From contig CAKRNO010000006.1 in NCBI GenBank assembly GCA_934371135.1, positions 1 through 64,000 on the forward strand: DNA of 64,000 nucleotides, in the 5' to 3' direction. Positions 8,308 to 16,852 of the stretch are shown here, piece by piece. The notes beneath the pieces were generated by a model. The model did no database searches. It worked only from the letters and a program-made list of their open reading frames with translations, and had not been told where the DNA came from. The stretch comes from an uncultured Eubacteriales bacterium (GTDB lineage: Bacteria; Bacillota; Clostridia; Oscillospirales; CAG-272). The position numbers and the translations under genes are program-made. Every line of letters begins with the position of its first letter. Position 1 is the stretch's first letter.

Positions 8308-10533
8308 ATGAAAACAAAATGGTGTATGACATTTCTTCTGGCGCTCGTGACCCTGCTGTCCGTTGCGCTCCTTGCCGCCTGCGGCGGGGACAAAACGCCC
8401 AAGAAGACTTATTTGTCGATGAAAATTGACGCGTCAGGGGTCGGCGCACTCACGGACGGGGACCTCTTCGACCCGAAAACGCTCCGTGTCACCATGACCG
8501 CCGACCGCGGCGCCGACGGCGTTCTCAATCTCGGGGACGCTACCGTCACGGTGGACGGCGCCGCCTATACCGGCTCACCGATCGAGGTGCATGAACCGTC
8601 CTGCACGGTGAAGATCGTGTACGAGCAGGGAGAGGGAAAGCAGACGCTCACAGGGGAAGTGACGCTGGACGTCGCGAAAAAGACCGATCCCGCGCCGACG
8701 CCGAAGAAAGCGAAAGTCATCATCATGGCAGGGCAGAGCAACATGGTCGGGCACAGCATGGTGGACAGTCTGACGCCGGAACAGTTGGCGAAGTATCAGG
8801 CGGGTTTCAAAAATGTGCTGATCTTCAATTCCTGCAATCCGTATAACCCCAAAACCGACAAACGGAATCTGACGACGAACTTCATTCCCGTCAAGACGGG
8901 TATGGGCAGGATCCCGGACGATACGACCAACTGGCCGAACTGGTGCTTCGGTCCCGAGCTCGGGCTCGCCGAGTATCTCTCGGAGACCTATCCCGACGAG
9001 ACATTCTACATCATTAAAGACGCGACGGGCGGCACGACTCTGCACGACAAGTGGTATTCGCCCTCCTCGCTCGCCTATCTCGGGAAGGAAACCCTCGCGG
9101 AAAACAGCCTGTATGCTCACCTGCTCACCCGCGTGGACGAAGGCATGGGACTGCTCGGGGAAAGCAACATTGATGCAGAGATCGTCGCCCTCCTCTGGAT
9201 GCAGGGCGAGAGCGACGCGAGCCAGTATACCGCCGATTACGCGACGCTGTGGGCGAACTTCGCCGGCGACCTCGTCGCGGATTGGGAGAGCAAAGGCTAT
9301 GTGACGGAGAACGGGCTCGCCACGATCGACGGCGGCATCACCGAATATTGGGCAAACTATGAAATTCTCAACGCCGTCAAAGAACTCTGGGCGGCAGAAC
9401 ACTCCAAAGGGTACTATGTGGACGTCCTCGGCGCGGGTCTGACCCGTAAGCCGAGCGACCCCGCCCATCTGGATTCTCCCTCGATGCTCCGCCTCGGGCG
9501 GCTGTTCGGAGAGAAACTCTCGCTCGCGATCGCCGACCTCGGGAATGCGGCGACTGTGACACCCGTTACGCTCCGCGGCACGGGCACGGCGGCCGATCCG
9601 TATCTCGTCGGGTCTTATGCCGAATGGCTGCGGCTCGCGCATACGGCGTTCATCGACGCAGACGCGCTCACGGGCAAGTACATCAGACTGACGTCCGATA
9701 TCGGGAGTGCCGATGTGCCGGTGCGCGCATCGCTCGGTGTCACCTCCGTGAGACCCTTTGCCGGCACGATCGACGGCGACGGACACACCATTTACGTGAA
9801 CCTCCGTAACCGGCAGTTCAAGACAGAGGGGCGCGCCATGGGGCTCATCGGCTACGCGAACGGCGCGACGCTCGAGAATCTCACGGTCGCGGGCGACGTG
9901 ACCCTGACCGTCGGCAACTTCTACGCCGCCGGTTTCATCGGGATGGTGCAGTGGGCGAACGGCGCCGTGACCACCATCAGAAACTGCGTCAACATGGCGA
10001 CGGTCAACGTGACCGGCGTGTCGAACGCCGCGGGCTTCGTCGGGCGGATGCTCGGCAACCTCACGGTGGAAAACTCGGAGAACAAAGGCAATGTGACAAC
10101 CGCCGGTAACTATGCCGCAGGCATCGTCGGCTACATCAATATTTCGACCGCCGCGGGCGCCGGTGCGCCCTCCCTCACCGTCATCGGTACGGTGAACTCG
10201 GGGAATATTACGGGTCAGACGGGCGTCGGCGGTATCGTCGGTCTGTTCATGACCGGGGCTTCCGGCGGGACGCACGTGCTGACGGATGTCTCGAATACAG
10301 GTACCCTCACGGGTAACACGCAGGTCGGCGGCATCATCGGCGTCGTGACGAGCCAGGCGGCGAGCGGCTTTCATATCACGGTTATTTACCTGGAGGCGGG
10401 GCTGAAAGACGAAAGCGGTGCGGACATCGTGATCGGCGCGGACGGCAACAAGCGGACAACCGCCGTCACGAAGCGGCTCGCCGCGGGCGACCCCGACGGG
10501 GGCAATTACGGAGAATTCAAGCCGTTCAAGTGA
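8308..10533 (+). CDS. SASA-type esterase lipoprotein with GLUG repeats
   Basis: A 741-residue surface lipoprotein with lipobox LLAAC (Cys 25). A short beta-rich region covers about 35-125. The SASA domain (sialate O-acetylesterase-type SGNH hydrolase) spans about 135-415: block I is MAGQSNMVGH with the nucleophile Ser near 144, block III is LWMQGESD near 296-303, and DPAHLD near 384 carries the catalytic Asp/His. Such enzymes remove O-acetyl groups from sialic acids, xylan or other glycans. From about 445 to the end come GLUG-type repeats (AGFVGR, AAGIVGY, VGGIVGL), usually surface-exposed or adhesive. The GLUG part is closely related to that of the 16853-18289 protein. The start follows AAAGGAGA. 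Confidence 0.85.
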   Translation: MKTKWCMTFLLALVTLLSVALLAACGGDKTPKKTYLSMKIDASGVGALTDGDLFDPKTLRVTMTADRGADGVLNLGDATVTVDGAAYTGSPIEVHEPSCTVKIVYEQGEGKQTLTGEVTLDVAKKTDPAPTPKKAKVIIMAGQSNMVGHSMVDSLTPEQLAKYQAGFKNVLIFNSCNPYNPKTDKRNLTTNFIPVKTGMGRIPDDTTNWPNWCFGPELGLAEYLSETYPDETFYIIKDATGGTTLHDKWYSPSSLAYLGKETLAENSLYAHLLTRVDEGMGLLGESNIDAEIVALLWMQGESDASQYTADYATLWANFAGDLVADWESKGYVTENGLATIDGGITEYWANYEILNAVKELWAAEHSKGYYVDVLGAGLTRKPSDPAHLDSPSMLRLGRLFGEKLSLAIADLGNAATVTPVTLRGTGTAADPYLVGSYAEWLRLAHTAFIDADALTGKYIRLTSDIGSADVPVRASLGVTSVRPFAGTIDGDGHTIYVNLRNRQFKTEGRAMGLIGYANGATLENLTVAGDVTLTVGNFYAAGFIGMVQWANGAVTTIRNCVNMATVNVTGVSNAAGFVGRMLGNLTVENSENKGNVTTAGNYAAGIVGYINISTAAGAGAPSLTVIGTVNSGNITGQTGVGGIVGLFMTGASGGTHVLTDVSNTGTLTGNTQVGGIIGVVTSQAASGFHITVIYLEAGLKDESGADIVIGADGNKRTTAVTKRLAAGDPDGGNYGEFKPFK

Positions 10534-10561
10534 ACGGCGGGTTTAGCGAAAGGAGAATACC

Positions 10562-10714
10562 ATGAACGACCGCAAGCAGACCTGGGCACCGCCCGAAGTG
10601 GAGATCATTTTTCTCGGGGCAGACGACGTCATCCGTACCTCCGGCACAGAGATCAGGAACGAGGGCTACGGGGACACAACGACCTGGAACGACCTGTTCG
10701 GCGACAACGGTTGA
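10562..10714 (+). CDS. Small peptide of 50 residues, function unknown
   Basis: A complete short gene with AAAGGAG placed before ATG and a TGA at 10712. It lies 28 bases after the SASA/GLUG gene and 39 before the next GLUG gene. The product is acidic, has no signal peptide, and reads roughly W.PPEVEIIFLGADDVI, then RTSGTE, ending WNDLFGDNG. The P-E-x-E-I-I...D-V-I-x-T-S-G layout reminds me of short peptides common in gut Clostridia, but I cannot name a family or role. Possibilities include a leader-like or precursor peptide, or a small accessory to surface-protein expression. The ribosome binding site and clean fit between genes argue that it is real. Confidence 0.65.
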   Translation: MNDRKQTWAPPEVEIIFLGADDVIRTSGTEIRNEGYGDTTTWNDLFGDNG

Positions 10715-10753
10715 CCGCCGACATCATCAGAACGAAACGAAAGGGTAACTAAC

Positions 10754-12421
10754 ATGAAAAAGATCATTTCGCTCCTACTCTGCATCGTTTTGACCGTGGC
10801 GGCGCTCGCCGTGTTCTCCGTGGCGGCATCCGCCGGGGAGACGGACACGCCCGCGGCAACAAACGACGTCACCCCGAAGGGGTATCAGAACCGTAACAGC
10901 GGTTACGGTGTGCGCATCGTGGCGCAGATCGCGAACGCGGAAAACTACCGCGAGGTCGGCTTTGTCCTCTCGGACGGCACAAAGGAAACGACGCGCGCGG
11001 CGACCTATATGTTCAAGACGCTGCTCGCCTCCGATACGGAGGGCGGCGACACCTACGTCACCCTCACGGCAGAGGAGGGCTGCTACCTCTTTGCGCTCGC
11101 GATTGAGGAGGTCGCGGCAGAGGGGGAGCTGACGCTCGTCTTCAAGCCGTATGCCGTCGATAAGAACGGCAACACGCTGTACGGCGCCGAAAAGACGCTG
11201 GTGAAAGCGAAGAATGCGGGCTTTACGGAGGGAGAAGCGCATACCACCCACACGCCGGTTCACCATGAAGCGACTGCCGCCACCGCGGCAAGTTACGCGA
11301 CGGCATGGAACACGGAATACTGGTCCTGCGAAGGCTGTTCCAAACTGTTTAGTGACGCCGCTTGCACGACCGAGGTCGAGGCAGATGCGGTCATGGCACC
11401 GGCGCAGAAGGATAATGCGGACTTTGTCAACAGCGAAACGAATCCTTATCTGCTCGCGAACGTAGAGGACTACAATGCTTTTGCGGCAGCGGTCAGTGCG
11501 GGCGATACCATGGCGGGTAAATTCGCCAAGATCACCGTTGACCTCGGCACGACGGAAGCACCGATTACGGCGCCGATTGGTACGGTGGACAAATATTTCG
11601 GCGGTACGCTTGACGGAGACAACCATACCGTCATCGTAGAACTGAACGAAAATGCCGCTGTCGGTCTTGTCAGTTACCTCGCGGGCGGCACGGTGAAAAA
11701 CGTTACAGTTCGCGGTAACGTCACGCGTCAGACGGCTTCCAAAGCGTCCTATGCGGGCGGTATCGTCGGTATGATCACTTCGGCAGGCGGTACTGTGACG
11801 AACTGCACGAATCGTGCGACCGTAACCGCACCTTCTAACTGCTATGCGGGCGGTATTATCGGGCATACAAACGGTGTTGCGACGATTGCAAATTGTGTTA
11901 ACTATGGCTCTGTGACCGCAGGGCGCAACGTCGGCGGTATTATTGGCGGTTCCGGTCTTGCAGGCGCAAAGATGACCATTACCGATGTCACTAACCATGG
12001 TGCGGTGACGGGGAGTGCCAATTATGTCGGCGGTATCGTCGGATATATCAACAGCAAGGGGAATGTGCTGACGAACTGTACCAATACCGGTGATGTGACA
12101 GGTGTTAATTGTGTCGGTGGTATCGTCGGGCTTCTGAACCAGAATGGTATGTCTGCGACCGTGGACGGTGCAACGGTAGAGAACTGCACCATCTCCGGCA
12201 CGCAGTCTGTCGGCGGCTGGATCGGCAGGATCGGTGCTAAATCGACCGCGACCTACAAGAACTACACGGTTCCGACCGGTGTGACATACAAACTGAATGG
12301 TGCGGAGATGACTGCTACTGCGGGCTTTGACACCACCAACCGGACAGACGGTGCCAAAACGACTACGCCCGGCGAGGCGTTCGGTACCTGTGCGGGCACG
12401 GCGACCAACGTCACCGAATAA
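10754..12421 (+). CDS. Secreted GLUG-repeat protein
   Basis: A 555-residue secreted protein with a Sec signal peptide (cleavage after ASA, residues 25-27) and no lipobox. Residues 40-150 form a beta-rich domain of unknown type. A short C-x-x-C-containing module (EYWSCEGCSKLFSD, near 190) follows; this type of linker recurs in surface proteins of Clostridia. A run of about eight GLUG-type repeats from about 275 to 500 has the pattern YAGGIVGM / VGGIIGG / VGGIVGL with intervening N-C-x-N segments. The repeats are likely to form a beta-helix or solenoid. There is no LPXTG or obvious wall anchor, so how it stays attached is unclear. Last gene of the transcript before the terminator at 12442. Confidence 0.8.
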   Translation: MKKIISLLLCIVLTVAALAVFSVAASAGETDTPAATNDVTPKGYQNRNSGYGVRIVAQIANAENYREVGFVLSDGTKETTRAATYMFKTLLASDTEGGDTYVTLTAEEGCYLFALAIEEVAAEGELTLVFKPYAVDKNGNTLYGAEKTLVKAKNAGFTEGEAHTTHTPVHHEATAATAASYATAWNTEYWSCEGCSKLFSDAACTTEVEADAVMAPAQKDNADFVNSETNPYLLANVEDYNAFAAAVSAGDTMAGKFAKITVDLGTTEAPITAPIGTVDKYFGGTLDGDNHTVIVELNENAAVGLVSYLAGGTVKNVTVRGNVTRQTASKASYAGGIVGMITSAGGTVTNCTNRATVTAPSNCYAGGIIGHTNGVATIANCVNYGSVTAGRNVGGIIGGSGLAGAKMTITDVTNHGAVTGSANYVGGIVGYINSKGNVLTNCTNTGDVTGVNCVGGIVGLLNQNGMSATVDGATVENCTISGTQSVGGWIGRIGAKSTATYKNYTVPTGVTYKLNGAEMTATAGFDTTNRTDGAKTTTPGEAFGTCAGTATNVTE

Positions 12422-12441
12422 AAAACAAAAAACCAGCAACG

Positions 12442-12477
12442 CCCCTACGCGGATCGAATCCGCGTGGGGGAATTTTT
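12442..12477 (+). terminator. Rho-independent terminator
   Basis: CCCCTACGCGGAT pairs with ATCCGCGTGGGG, followed by AATTTTT. It ends the transcript carrying the GLUG gene. Confidence 0.8.
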
Positions 12478-12489
12478 CCGGGGCATGAC

Positions 12490-12522
12490 AAAGAGAGCCA
12501 CCGTGTCGCGGTGGCTCTCTTG
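12490..12522. terminator. Bidirectional hairpin between convergent genes
   Basis: AAGAGAGCCACCG and CGGTGGCTCTCTT form a nearly perfect stem usable on both strands. It separates the GLUG gene from the minus-strand araC-type gene. The GCCACC core is again similar to the hairpins after ssrA and at 3788. Confidence 0.65.
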
Positions 12523-12613
12523 CTTATCTGTTTTGGGCGGTCGCTGTTTGGCGGCGCGGTCGTACTGCTTCACCGGGGGTGTGCGGTGCTGTTACCGGGC
12601 ACGCCCCGGCGCG

Positions 12614-13438
12614 TCAGCGGTGGTTACGGAAATAATCTTTCGCGTACTCGGTCGGGGAGACGCCCGTTTCGAGTTTAAACATTTTGGAGAACGTGTAGAC
12701 CGAGGAGTATCCCGTCATCTCGGCAATTCTCCCGATGGAGGCATCGTCACCGATGAGCAGTTCCTTCGCCTTTTTGATACGGACGGTACGCAGGTACTTG
12801 ATAGGCGACTCGCCGTACACACGGGTGAATACCTTGCGGAAATACACCGTCGAGATGCCCGCCATGGCGGCGAGGCTTTCGTTCGTGATATGTTTATCGA
12901 AATAGCGGGTGCGGATGTAGTCAATCACGGGCTCGAGCATATGCCGGTAGGAGCTCGGGAGGTAGGTCTCCTTGTGCTCTGTGACCGTTGCCTTGTCGAG
13001 AATTTTATAAAATATGGATTTGCACTTGAGGAGATAATTGTCTTTTTTGAGGTCCCAAAGGTTCGCGACGTTCAGGAGCATCGTGGCAATCTCCCGGCTG
13101 ACGGCGTCGGAGAGGGGAAATTCATAGAAATCGAACGATTCTCCCTCGAGCTCTCCTTCGAACTCGATCGTGATACATTTCCCCTGCTGACCGAGCTGCC
13201 ACTGGTAACGGGCGTCTTTCGAGATCAGGAGCAGGTGATGCGGGTCGGTGACGTAGGTCTTGCCACCCGCGTAGTAGTAGGTCAACCCCTCGATCTTCAG
13301 CGTCAGGGCATAGGTCGAGCGGTCGTTGCGCGTGATGCGCTTCGTCTCGTATCGGTAGATGGTGTTGACGGCGAGGATCCTGTGGAGGATCAGCCTTGAA
13401 ATCGTTTTAGCATCCATAGTGAGGTTATTATAAAGCAT
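12614..13438 (-). CDS. AraC family transcriptional regulator
   Basis: About 275 residues. The C-terminal 100 residues form the double helix-turn-helix domain typical of AraC activators, with ITNESLAAMAGIS and the second helix-turn-helix ending in GYSSVYTFSKMFK and GVSPTEY. The N-terminal part is a beta-rich sensor domain, containing LKIEGLTYYYAGGK and HHLLLISKDA, probably a cupin-like sugar pocket. The start is uncertain: TTG at 13447, ATG at 13438 and ATG at 13417 are all in frame and none has a strong ribosome binding site. It is divergent from the Gfo/Idh/MocA gene. The 40-base element in the shared gap recurs before the GH43 gene, so this protein is the natural candidate to bind both. Confidence 0.9.
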   Translation of the reverse strand: MLYNNLTMDAKTISRLILHRILAVNTIYRYETKRITRNDRSTYALTLKIEGLTYYYAGGKTYVTDPHHLLLISKDARYQWQLGQQGKCITIEFEGELEGESFDFYEFPLSDAVSREIATMLLNVANLWDLKKDNYLLKCKSIFYKILDKATVTEHKETYLPSSYRHMLEPVIDYIRTRYFDKHITNESLAAMAGISTVYFRKVFTRVYGESPIKYLRTVRIKKAKELLIGDDASIGRIAEMTGYSSVYTFSKMFKLETGVSPTEYAKDYFRNHR

Positions 13439-13495
13439 TTTATACAAAAATTCAACCGCTATTTTGATTTTTTAACGCTATTTTGACACGGGTTA

Positions 13496-13559
13496 AGTAT
13501 CATAACGGATAAAAATATCATAATGGGCATTTACAGATTTTCAGGCATCCCCCTATAAT
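13496..13559 (+). promoter_or_regulatory. Promoter with AraC-type operator, copy 2
   Basis: TTTACA (13530-13535) and TATAAT (13554-13559) are 18 bases apart ahead of the Gfo/Idh/MocA gene. The 40-base element at 13496-13535 matches that at 7169-7208 in three blocks with identical spacing and again overlaps the -35 box. It lies between the divergent araC-type gene and its likely target. Confidence 0.7.
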
Positions 13560-13614
13560 AAAAATGTAAAACGGGCGCGCCCGCGCGCCTGCACCATTTC
13601 GAGAGGACAGAATC

Positions 13615-14664
13615 ATGGCGGAAAACGGAAAACTTCGCATCGGTATCTTCGGCATCGGACACAATCATGCGGCGGCAGCCATCAGCGCGCTCAGGGTGCG
13701 TGAGGACGTGGAAATCGTCGGACTGTGTGAGCCGGACGACGCGGTGCGGGAAAAGCGGCTGCGGGAGAATCCCAATGTCTACGGTGATATCCCTGTGATG
13801 AGCGAGGAGCGCCTTCTCGCTTCGGGTATCCGCGCCGCGATGGTCGAAGCCTCCGTCCCCGATCTTGTACCGACGGCGCTCCGCTGTGCGGAAGCCGGGC
13901 TCCATATCCACATGGATAAGCCCGCCGGTATCGATCTTTCGCTCTATCGCACGTTCCTTGATGTCATGCGGGAGAAACACCTCGTCTTTCAGACCGGGTA
14001 TATGTACCGCTACAACGCCGGTGTGCGTTACGTTCTGGAGCGCGTCCGCACCGGGGCGCTCGGCAGGATCTACAACATCACGGCGGAGATGTGCACCAAG
14101 CACCCCGGCTGGTTCGAACGGCAGCTCATCGGCTACGGCGTCAAGGCGCCGGTCATGTACATCTTCGGCGGGCACCTCATCGACCTCTGTATGCAGGTCA
14201 AGGGGGTACCCGCGGAGCTGACCGCTTTCCACACCGAGTCGGGCGACGGCGACCTCCACTTCGAGGATACCTCTCTCGCGGTTCTGACCTATCCCGACGG
14301 GATCGCGACCGTGCGCGTCTCCTCCTGCGAGGTCAACGGCTGGGGGCTGCGCGAGTTCACGGTCTACGGGGAGCGCGGCACCATCTCGGTCAGCCCCCTG
14401 GAATCTCCCATGCACATCCGGGAGACCATGCTCGCCGAGCAGGAGCCGTGGAAGGACCGCTACCACACGGTGGAGATCCCCGAGGTCGGGCGGTACGACG
14501 TCATGATGCACGATTTCGTGTACATGGTGGAGGGGAAGATCCCCTACGACGTCGATTTCACCCATGAATACCTGCTCCAGAAACTGACGCTCGAGGCGTG
14601 CGGTTACACGGCGGAGGAAATGAATGCCAACGCTTCCATCACTGCCCGTGCGTCGGGTGATTGA
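13615..14664 (+). CDS. Gfo/Idh/MocA family oxidoreductase
   Basis: A 349-residue NAD(P)-dependent sugar dehydrogenase. The N-terminal Rossmann fold starts with IGIFGIGHNH (residues 9-18), a G-x-G-x-x-x variant. The EKP-like motif appears as HMDKPAG near 100-106 (Asp instead of Glu). The C-terminal alpha/beta domain carries the GGHLIDL histidine segment used in catalysis near 183-189. Family members oxidise or epimerise sugars, inositols or amino sugars. It is first in a likely operon with the SDR fossil, the DMT transporter and the quinone oxidoreductase, behind the AraC-type promoter. GAGAGGA precedes the ATG. The substrate cannot be read from sequence. Confidence 0.9.
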   Translation: MAENGKLRIGIFGIGHNHAAAAISALRVREDVEIVGLCEPDDAVREKRLRENPNVYGDIPVMSEERLLASGIRAAMVEASVPDLVPTALRCAEAGLHIHMDKPAGIDLSLYRTFLDVMREKHLVFQTGYMYRYNAGVRYVLERVRTGALGRIYNITAEMCTKHPGWFERQLIGYGVKAPVMYIFGGHLIDLCMQVKGVPAELTAFHTESGDGDLHFEDTSLAVLTYPDGIATVRVSSCEVNGWGLREFTVYGERGTISVSPLESPMHIRETMLAEQEPWKDRYHTVEIPEVGRYDVMMHDFVYMVEGKIPYDVDFTHEYLLQKLTLEACGYTAEEMNANASITARASGD

Positions 14665-14694
14665 CAAACGAAACGCGAAAAGAGGATAATACAA

Positions 14695-14781
14695 TTGAAA
14701 AGATCTGACGGAAAAGCTGCCATCGTGACCGGTGCCGGCGGCAGACATCCCGCCTCGCGCGGTAACGGGCCGAGGGACTGA
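14695..14781 (+). pseudogene. SDR oxidoreductase fossil with internal deletion
   Basis: A frame of 28 codons starting at TTG after AGAGG reads KRSDGKAAIVTGAGG and then directly RHPASRGNGPRD-stop. The first half is the start of an SDR enzyme up to its nucleotide-binding glycines. The second half matches the C terminus of the intact SDR at 2663-3427 (GGRCLATRGTEPKD). About 225 codons are missing between them. The junction falls on GGCGGCAGA; the intact gene has GGCGGCAGA at the C-terminal side and a similar glycine-coding run at the N-terminal side, so a deletion between short repeats is likely. The TGA overlaps the region where the DMT transporter starts. Confidence 0.85.
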
Positions 14782-14785
14782 CACG

Positions 14786-15856
14786 GTGACGCATTCCATC
14801 CAAACGACACAAGCGGTGACGCCGCAGGCAGGTCAGCCGGACAGCACCGCCGGCACCACCCAAACGGGCGCAGAATCCGCCGGTAGCGGGAGCCGCAGAG
14901 CCACGCTGACGGCAGTCGGGCTCGGGCTCATCGTCATGCTCCTCTGGGGGTCACTGTTCCCCTTCGTCAAATACGGGTACAAGGTGTTCGAGATCGACAC
15001 GTCGTTCTACCCGAACCTAGTCCTTTTCGCCGGGGTGCGGTTCCTTGTGAGCGGCGCGCTCCTCTCGGCGTTCTGCCTCGCGACGCGGCGGACGTACCTC
15101 CTCCGGCAACCGAAGAAGTGGCTACCGACCGCGCTCGTCGCCCTGTTTGCCGTGGTGCTCCACTATGCCTGCACCTATATCAGCCTCGGGCAGATCGACA
15201 GCTCCAAGACGGCGCTCCTCAAACAATCGGGTGTGCTCGTGTTCGTCTGCTTCTCGTTTCTGTTCTTCCGTGACGACCGACTGACGCCGGGGAAGATCAT
15301 CGGCGCCGTGTGCGGCGTCGCCTCGGTGCTGGTCATCAATCTGGATTCCTTTAAGATCACGTTCGGTCTCGGGACGGCGCTCGTCATCGGGGCGAGCTTC
15401 TGCACCGTGATCTCCAACATCGTCTTCAAAAAGAGCTTTCACGACGTTCCCGCCGTGACCGTCACGGGGTACTCGCAGCTCATGGGCGGTCTGCTCCTGA
15501 CCGTACTCGGGCTTGCCCTCGGGGGGCGGATCACCTCGTTCGGCTGGCGCGCCGCGCTCGTCATGCTGTATATCGTCGCGGCGACGGTCGTCAGCTACGG
15601 GCTGTGGTACTACGTCGTACAGAAATACGCCCTCTCGAAGCTCTTTATCATCAAGATGGCGGAGCCGCTGTTCGCGGCGCTCGTCAGCGTGCTGTTGCCG
15701 CTCGGGACGCATCTGACCTGGCAGCACGCCGCTGCCTTTGCCCTCGTTGCCGTCGCCGTGTGCGTGAGCAACATACAATTCCCGAAACGAAGCAAAATCA
15801 AGAAAACCGTGTCCGCGGCAAGTAATGCCACGGAAGAAGAAGGAGAAACGAAATGA
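14786..15856 (+). CDS. DMT superfamily transporter (EamA type)
   Basis: About 356 residues with ten predicted transmembrane helices in two EamA repeats, preceded by a Thr/Gln-rich cytosolic stretch of about 45 residues. The first helix region contains MLLWGSLFPFVKYG, typical of the drug/metabolite transporter family; the second repeat begins near GYSQLMGGLLLT. Members move small metabolites, sugars or amino acids, mostly outward. The start is inferred: GTG at 14786 lies nine bases after CGAGGG and just after the stop of the SDR fossil, so its translation may depend on the fossil being translated. The stop overlaps the next ATG by four bases. Confidence 0.85.
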   Translation: MTHSIQTTQAVTPQAGQPDSTAGTTQTGAESAGSGSRRATLTAVGLGLIVMLLWGSLFPFVKYGYKVFEIDTSFYPNLVLFAGVRFLVSGALLSAFCLATRRTYLLRQPKKWLPTALVALFAVVLHYACTYISLGQIDSSKTALLKQSGVLVFVCFSFLFFRDDRLTPGKIIGAVCGVASVLVINLDSFKITFGLGTALVIGASFCTVISNIVFKKSFHDVPAVTVTGYSQLMGGLLLTVLGLALGGRITSFGWRAALVMLYIVAATVVSYGLWYYVVQKYALSKLFIIKMAEPLFAALVSVLLPLGTHLTWQHAAAFALVAVAVCVSNIQFPKRSKIKKTVSAASNATEEEGETK

Positions 15857-16842
15857 AAGCCATGCTGATCGATGCCGACAAACAGTTTGTCTGGAGCGAC
15901 GTCGCGGAACCCGTCCTCACGGACGACGGCGTCATCGTCGAGATCTATGCCGCCGCGCTGAACCGCGCCGACCTCCTACAGCGGCAAGGGACGTATCCGT
16001 CGCCCGCCGGCTGGCCGCAGTGGCCGGGGCTCGAACTCGCGGGGAAGATCATCGCGATGGGCAGGACCGCGGAGCGCGAGAGCGGGTATCACATCGGGGA
16101 CAGCGTCTGCGCCCTCGTGGGCGGCGGCGCGTATGCGGAGCGCATCGCCCTGCCGTATCAACTGCTCCTGCCGGTGCCGCAGGGAATGAGCATGGAGGAA
16201 GCCTCTACGCTCCCCGAAGCCTATACGACCAGTTATCTGAACCTCTTTGTCGAGGGGCATCTCACCGCCGGTCAGGTGCTGTACGTTGCCGCCGGGGCGA
16301 GCGGGCTCGCCAGCGCGGCGATCCCGATGGGGAAGCTCAACGGCGCTTACGTCGTGACGAGCGTACAGACGCGCGCCGCGGCAGAGAAAATCAAAAACCT
16401 CGGCGCCGATGAGATCATCATCCAGGAAGAAGAAAGCATCCCCGACGCGTTCGCGAGACTGGAGCGCGAGGGGCACCCGGTGAACGTCTGCATGGACTGC
16501 CTCGCCGGTAAAGATCTCGGCGACGCGATGCCTTTCATGGCGGCAGGTGGCTACTGGGTCGTCATCTCGACGCTCGCGGGCATCACGACGGAGATCAAAC
16601 TCCGCCCGCTCCTGACGCGGGGACTGCACCTCGTCGGCAGTATGCTCCGCCGACGCTCGAACGACGAAAAGCACGAGCTGCTGACGGCTCTCCGCGACAA
16701 TATGTGGCACTGGTTTGAGGACGGGACGCTGAAGCCGTCCGTCTATCGCGTACTGGATATTTCCGAAGTGGACGAAGCGCATGGGATCCTCGAACGATAC
16801 GAGAACACCGGCAAGGTCGTCCTGCGTGTGAAACAACCGTAA
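15853..16842 (+). CDS. Zinc-independent quinone oxidoreductase (PIG3-like MDR)
   Basis: A 329-residue medium-chain dehydrogenase/reductase without zinc ligands. NRADLLQRQGTYPSP near residues 37-51 is the signature of the PIG3/QOR branch of NAD(P)H:quinone oxidoreductases. GGGAYAE follows near 91-97, and the nucleotide-binding fold contains AAGASGLASAAI in place of the usual GAAGGVG. These enzymes reduce quinones or other activated carbonyls with NADPH. It overlaps the DMT transporter by four bases (ATGA), giving translational coupling, and the next gene starts 10 bases on. A redox step in the same catabolic route as the Gfo/Idh/MocA enzyme is plausible but inferred. Confidence 0.88.
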   Translation: MKAMLIDADKQFVWSDVAEPVLTDDGVIVEIYAAALNRADLLQRQGTYPSPAGWPQWPGLELAGKIIAMGRTAERESGYHIGDSVCALVGGGAYAERIALPYQLLLPVPQGMSMEEASTLPEAYTTSYLNLFVEGHLTAGQVLYVAAGASGLASAAIPMGKLNGAYVVTSVQTRAAAEKIKNLGADEIIIQEEESIPDAFARLEREGHPVNVCMDCLAGKDLGDAMPFMAAGGYWVVISTLAGITTEIKLRPLLTRGLHLVGSMLRRRSNDEKHELLTALRDNMWHWFEDGTLKPSVYRVLDISEVDEAHGILERYENTGKVVLRVKQP

Positions 16843-16852
16843 GGGAGGCACT

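Noticed and set aside
10575..12439. CRISPR array suggested by the regular GLUG-coding repeats
   Set aside because: Repeats are imperfect, of codon-multiple length and encode the VGGIVG motif; no spacers or cas genes.
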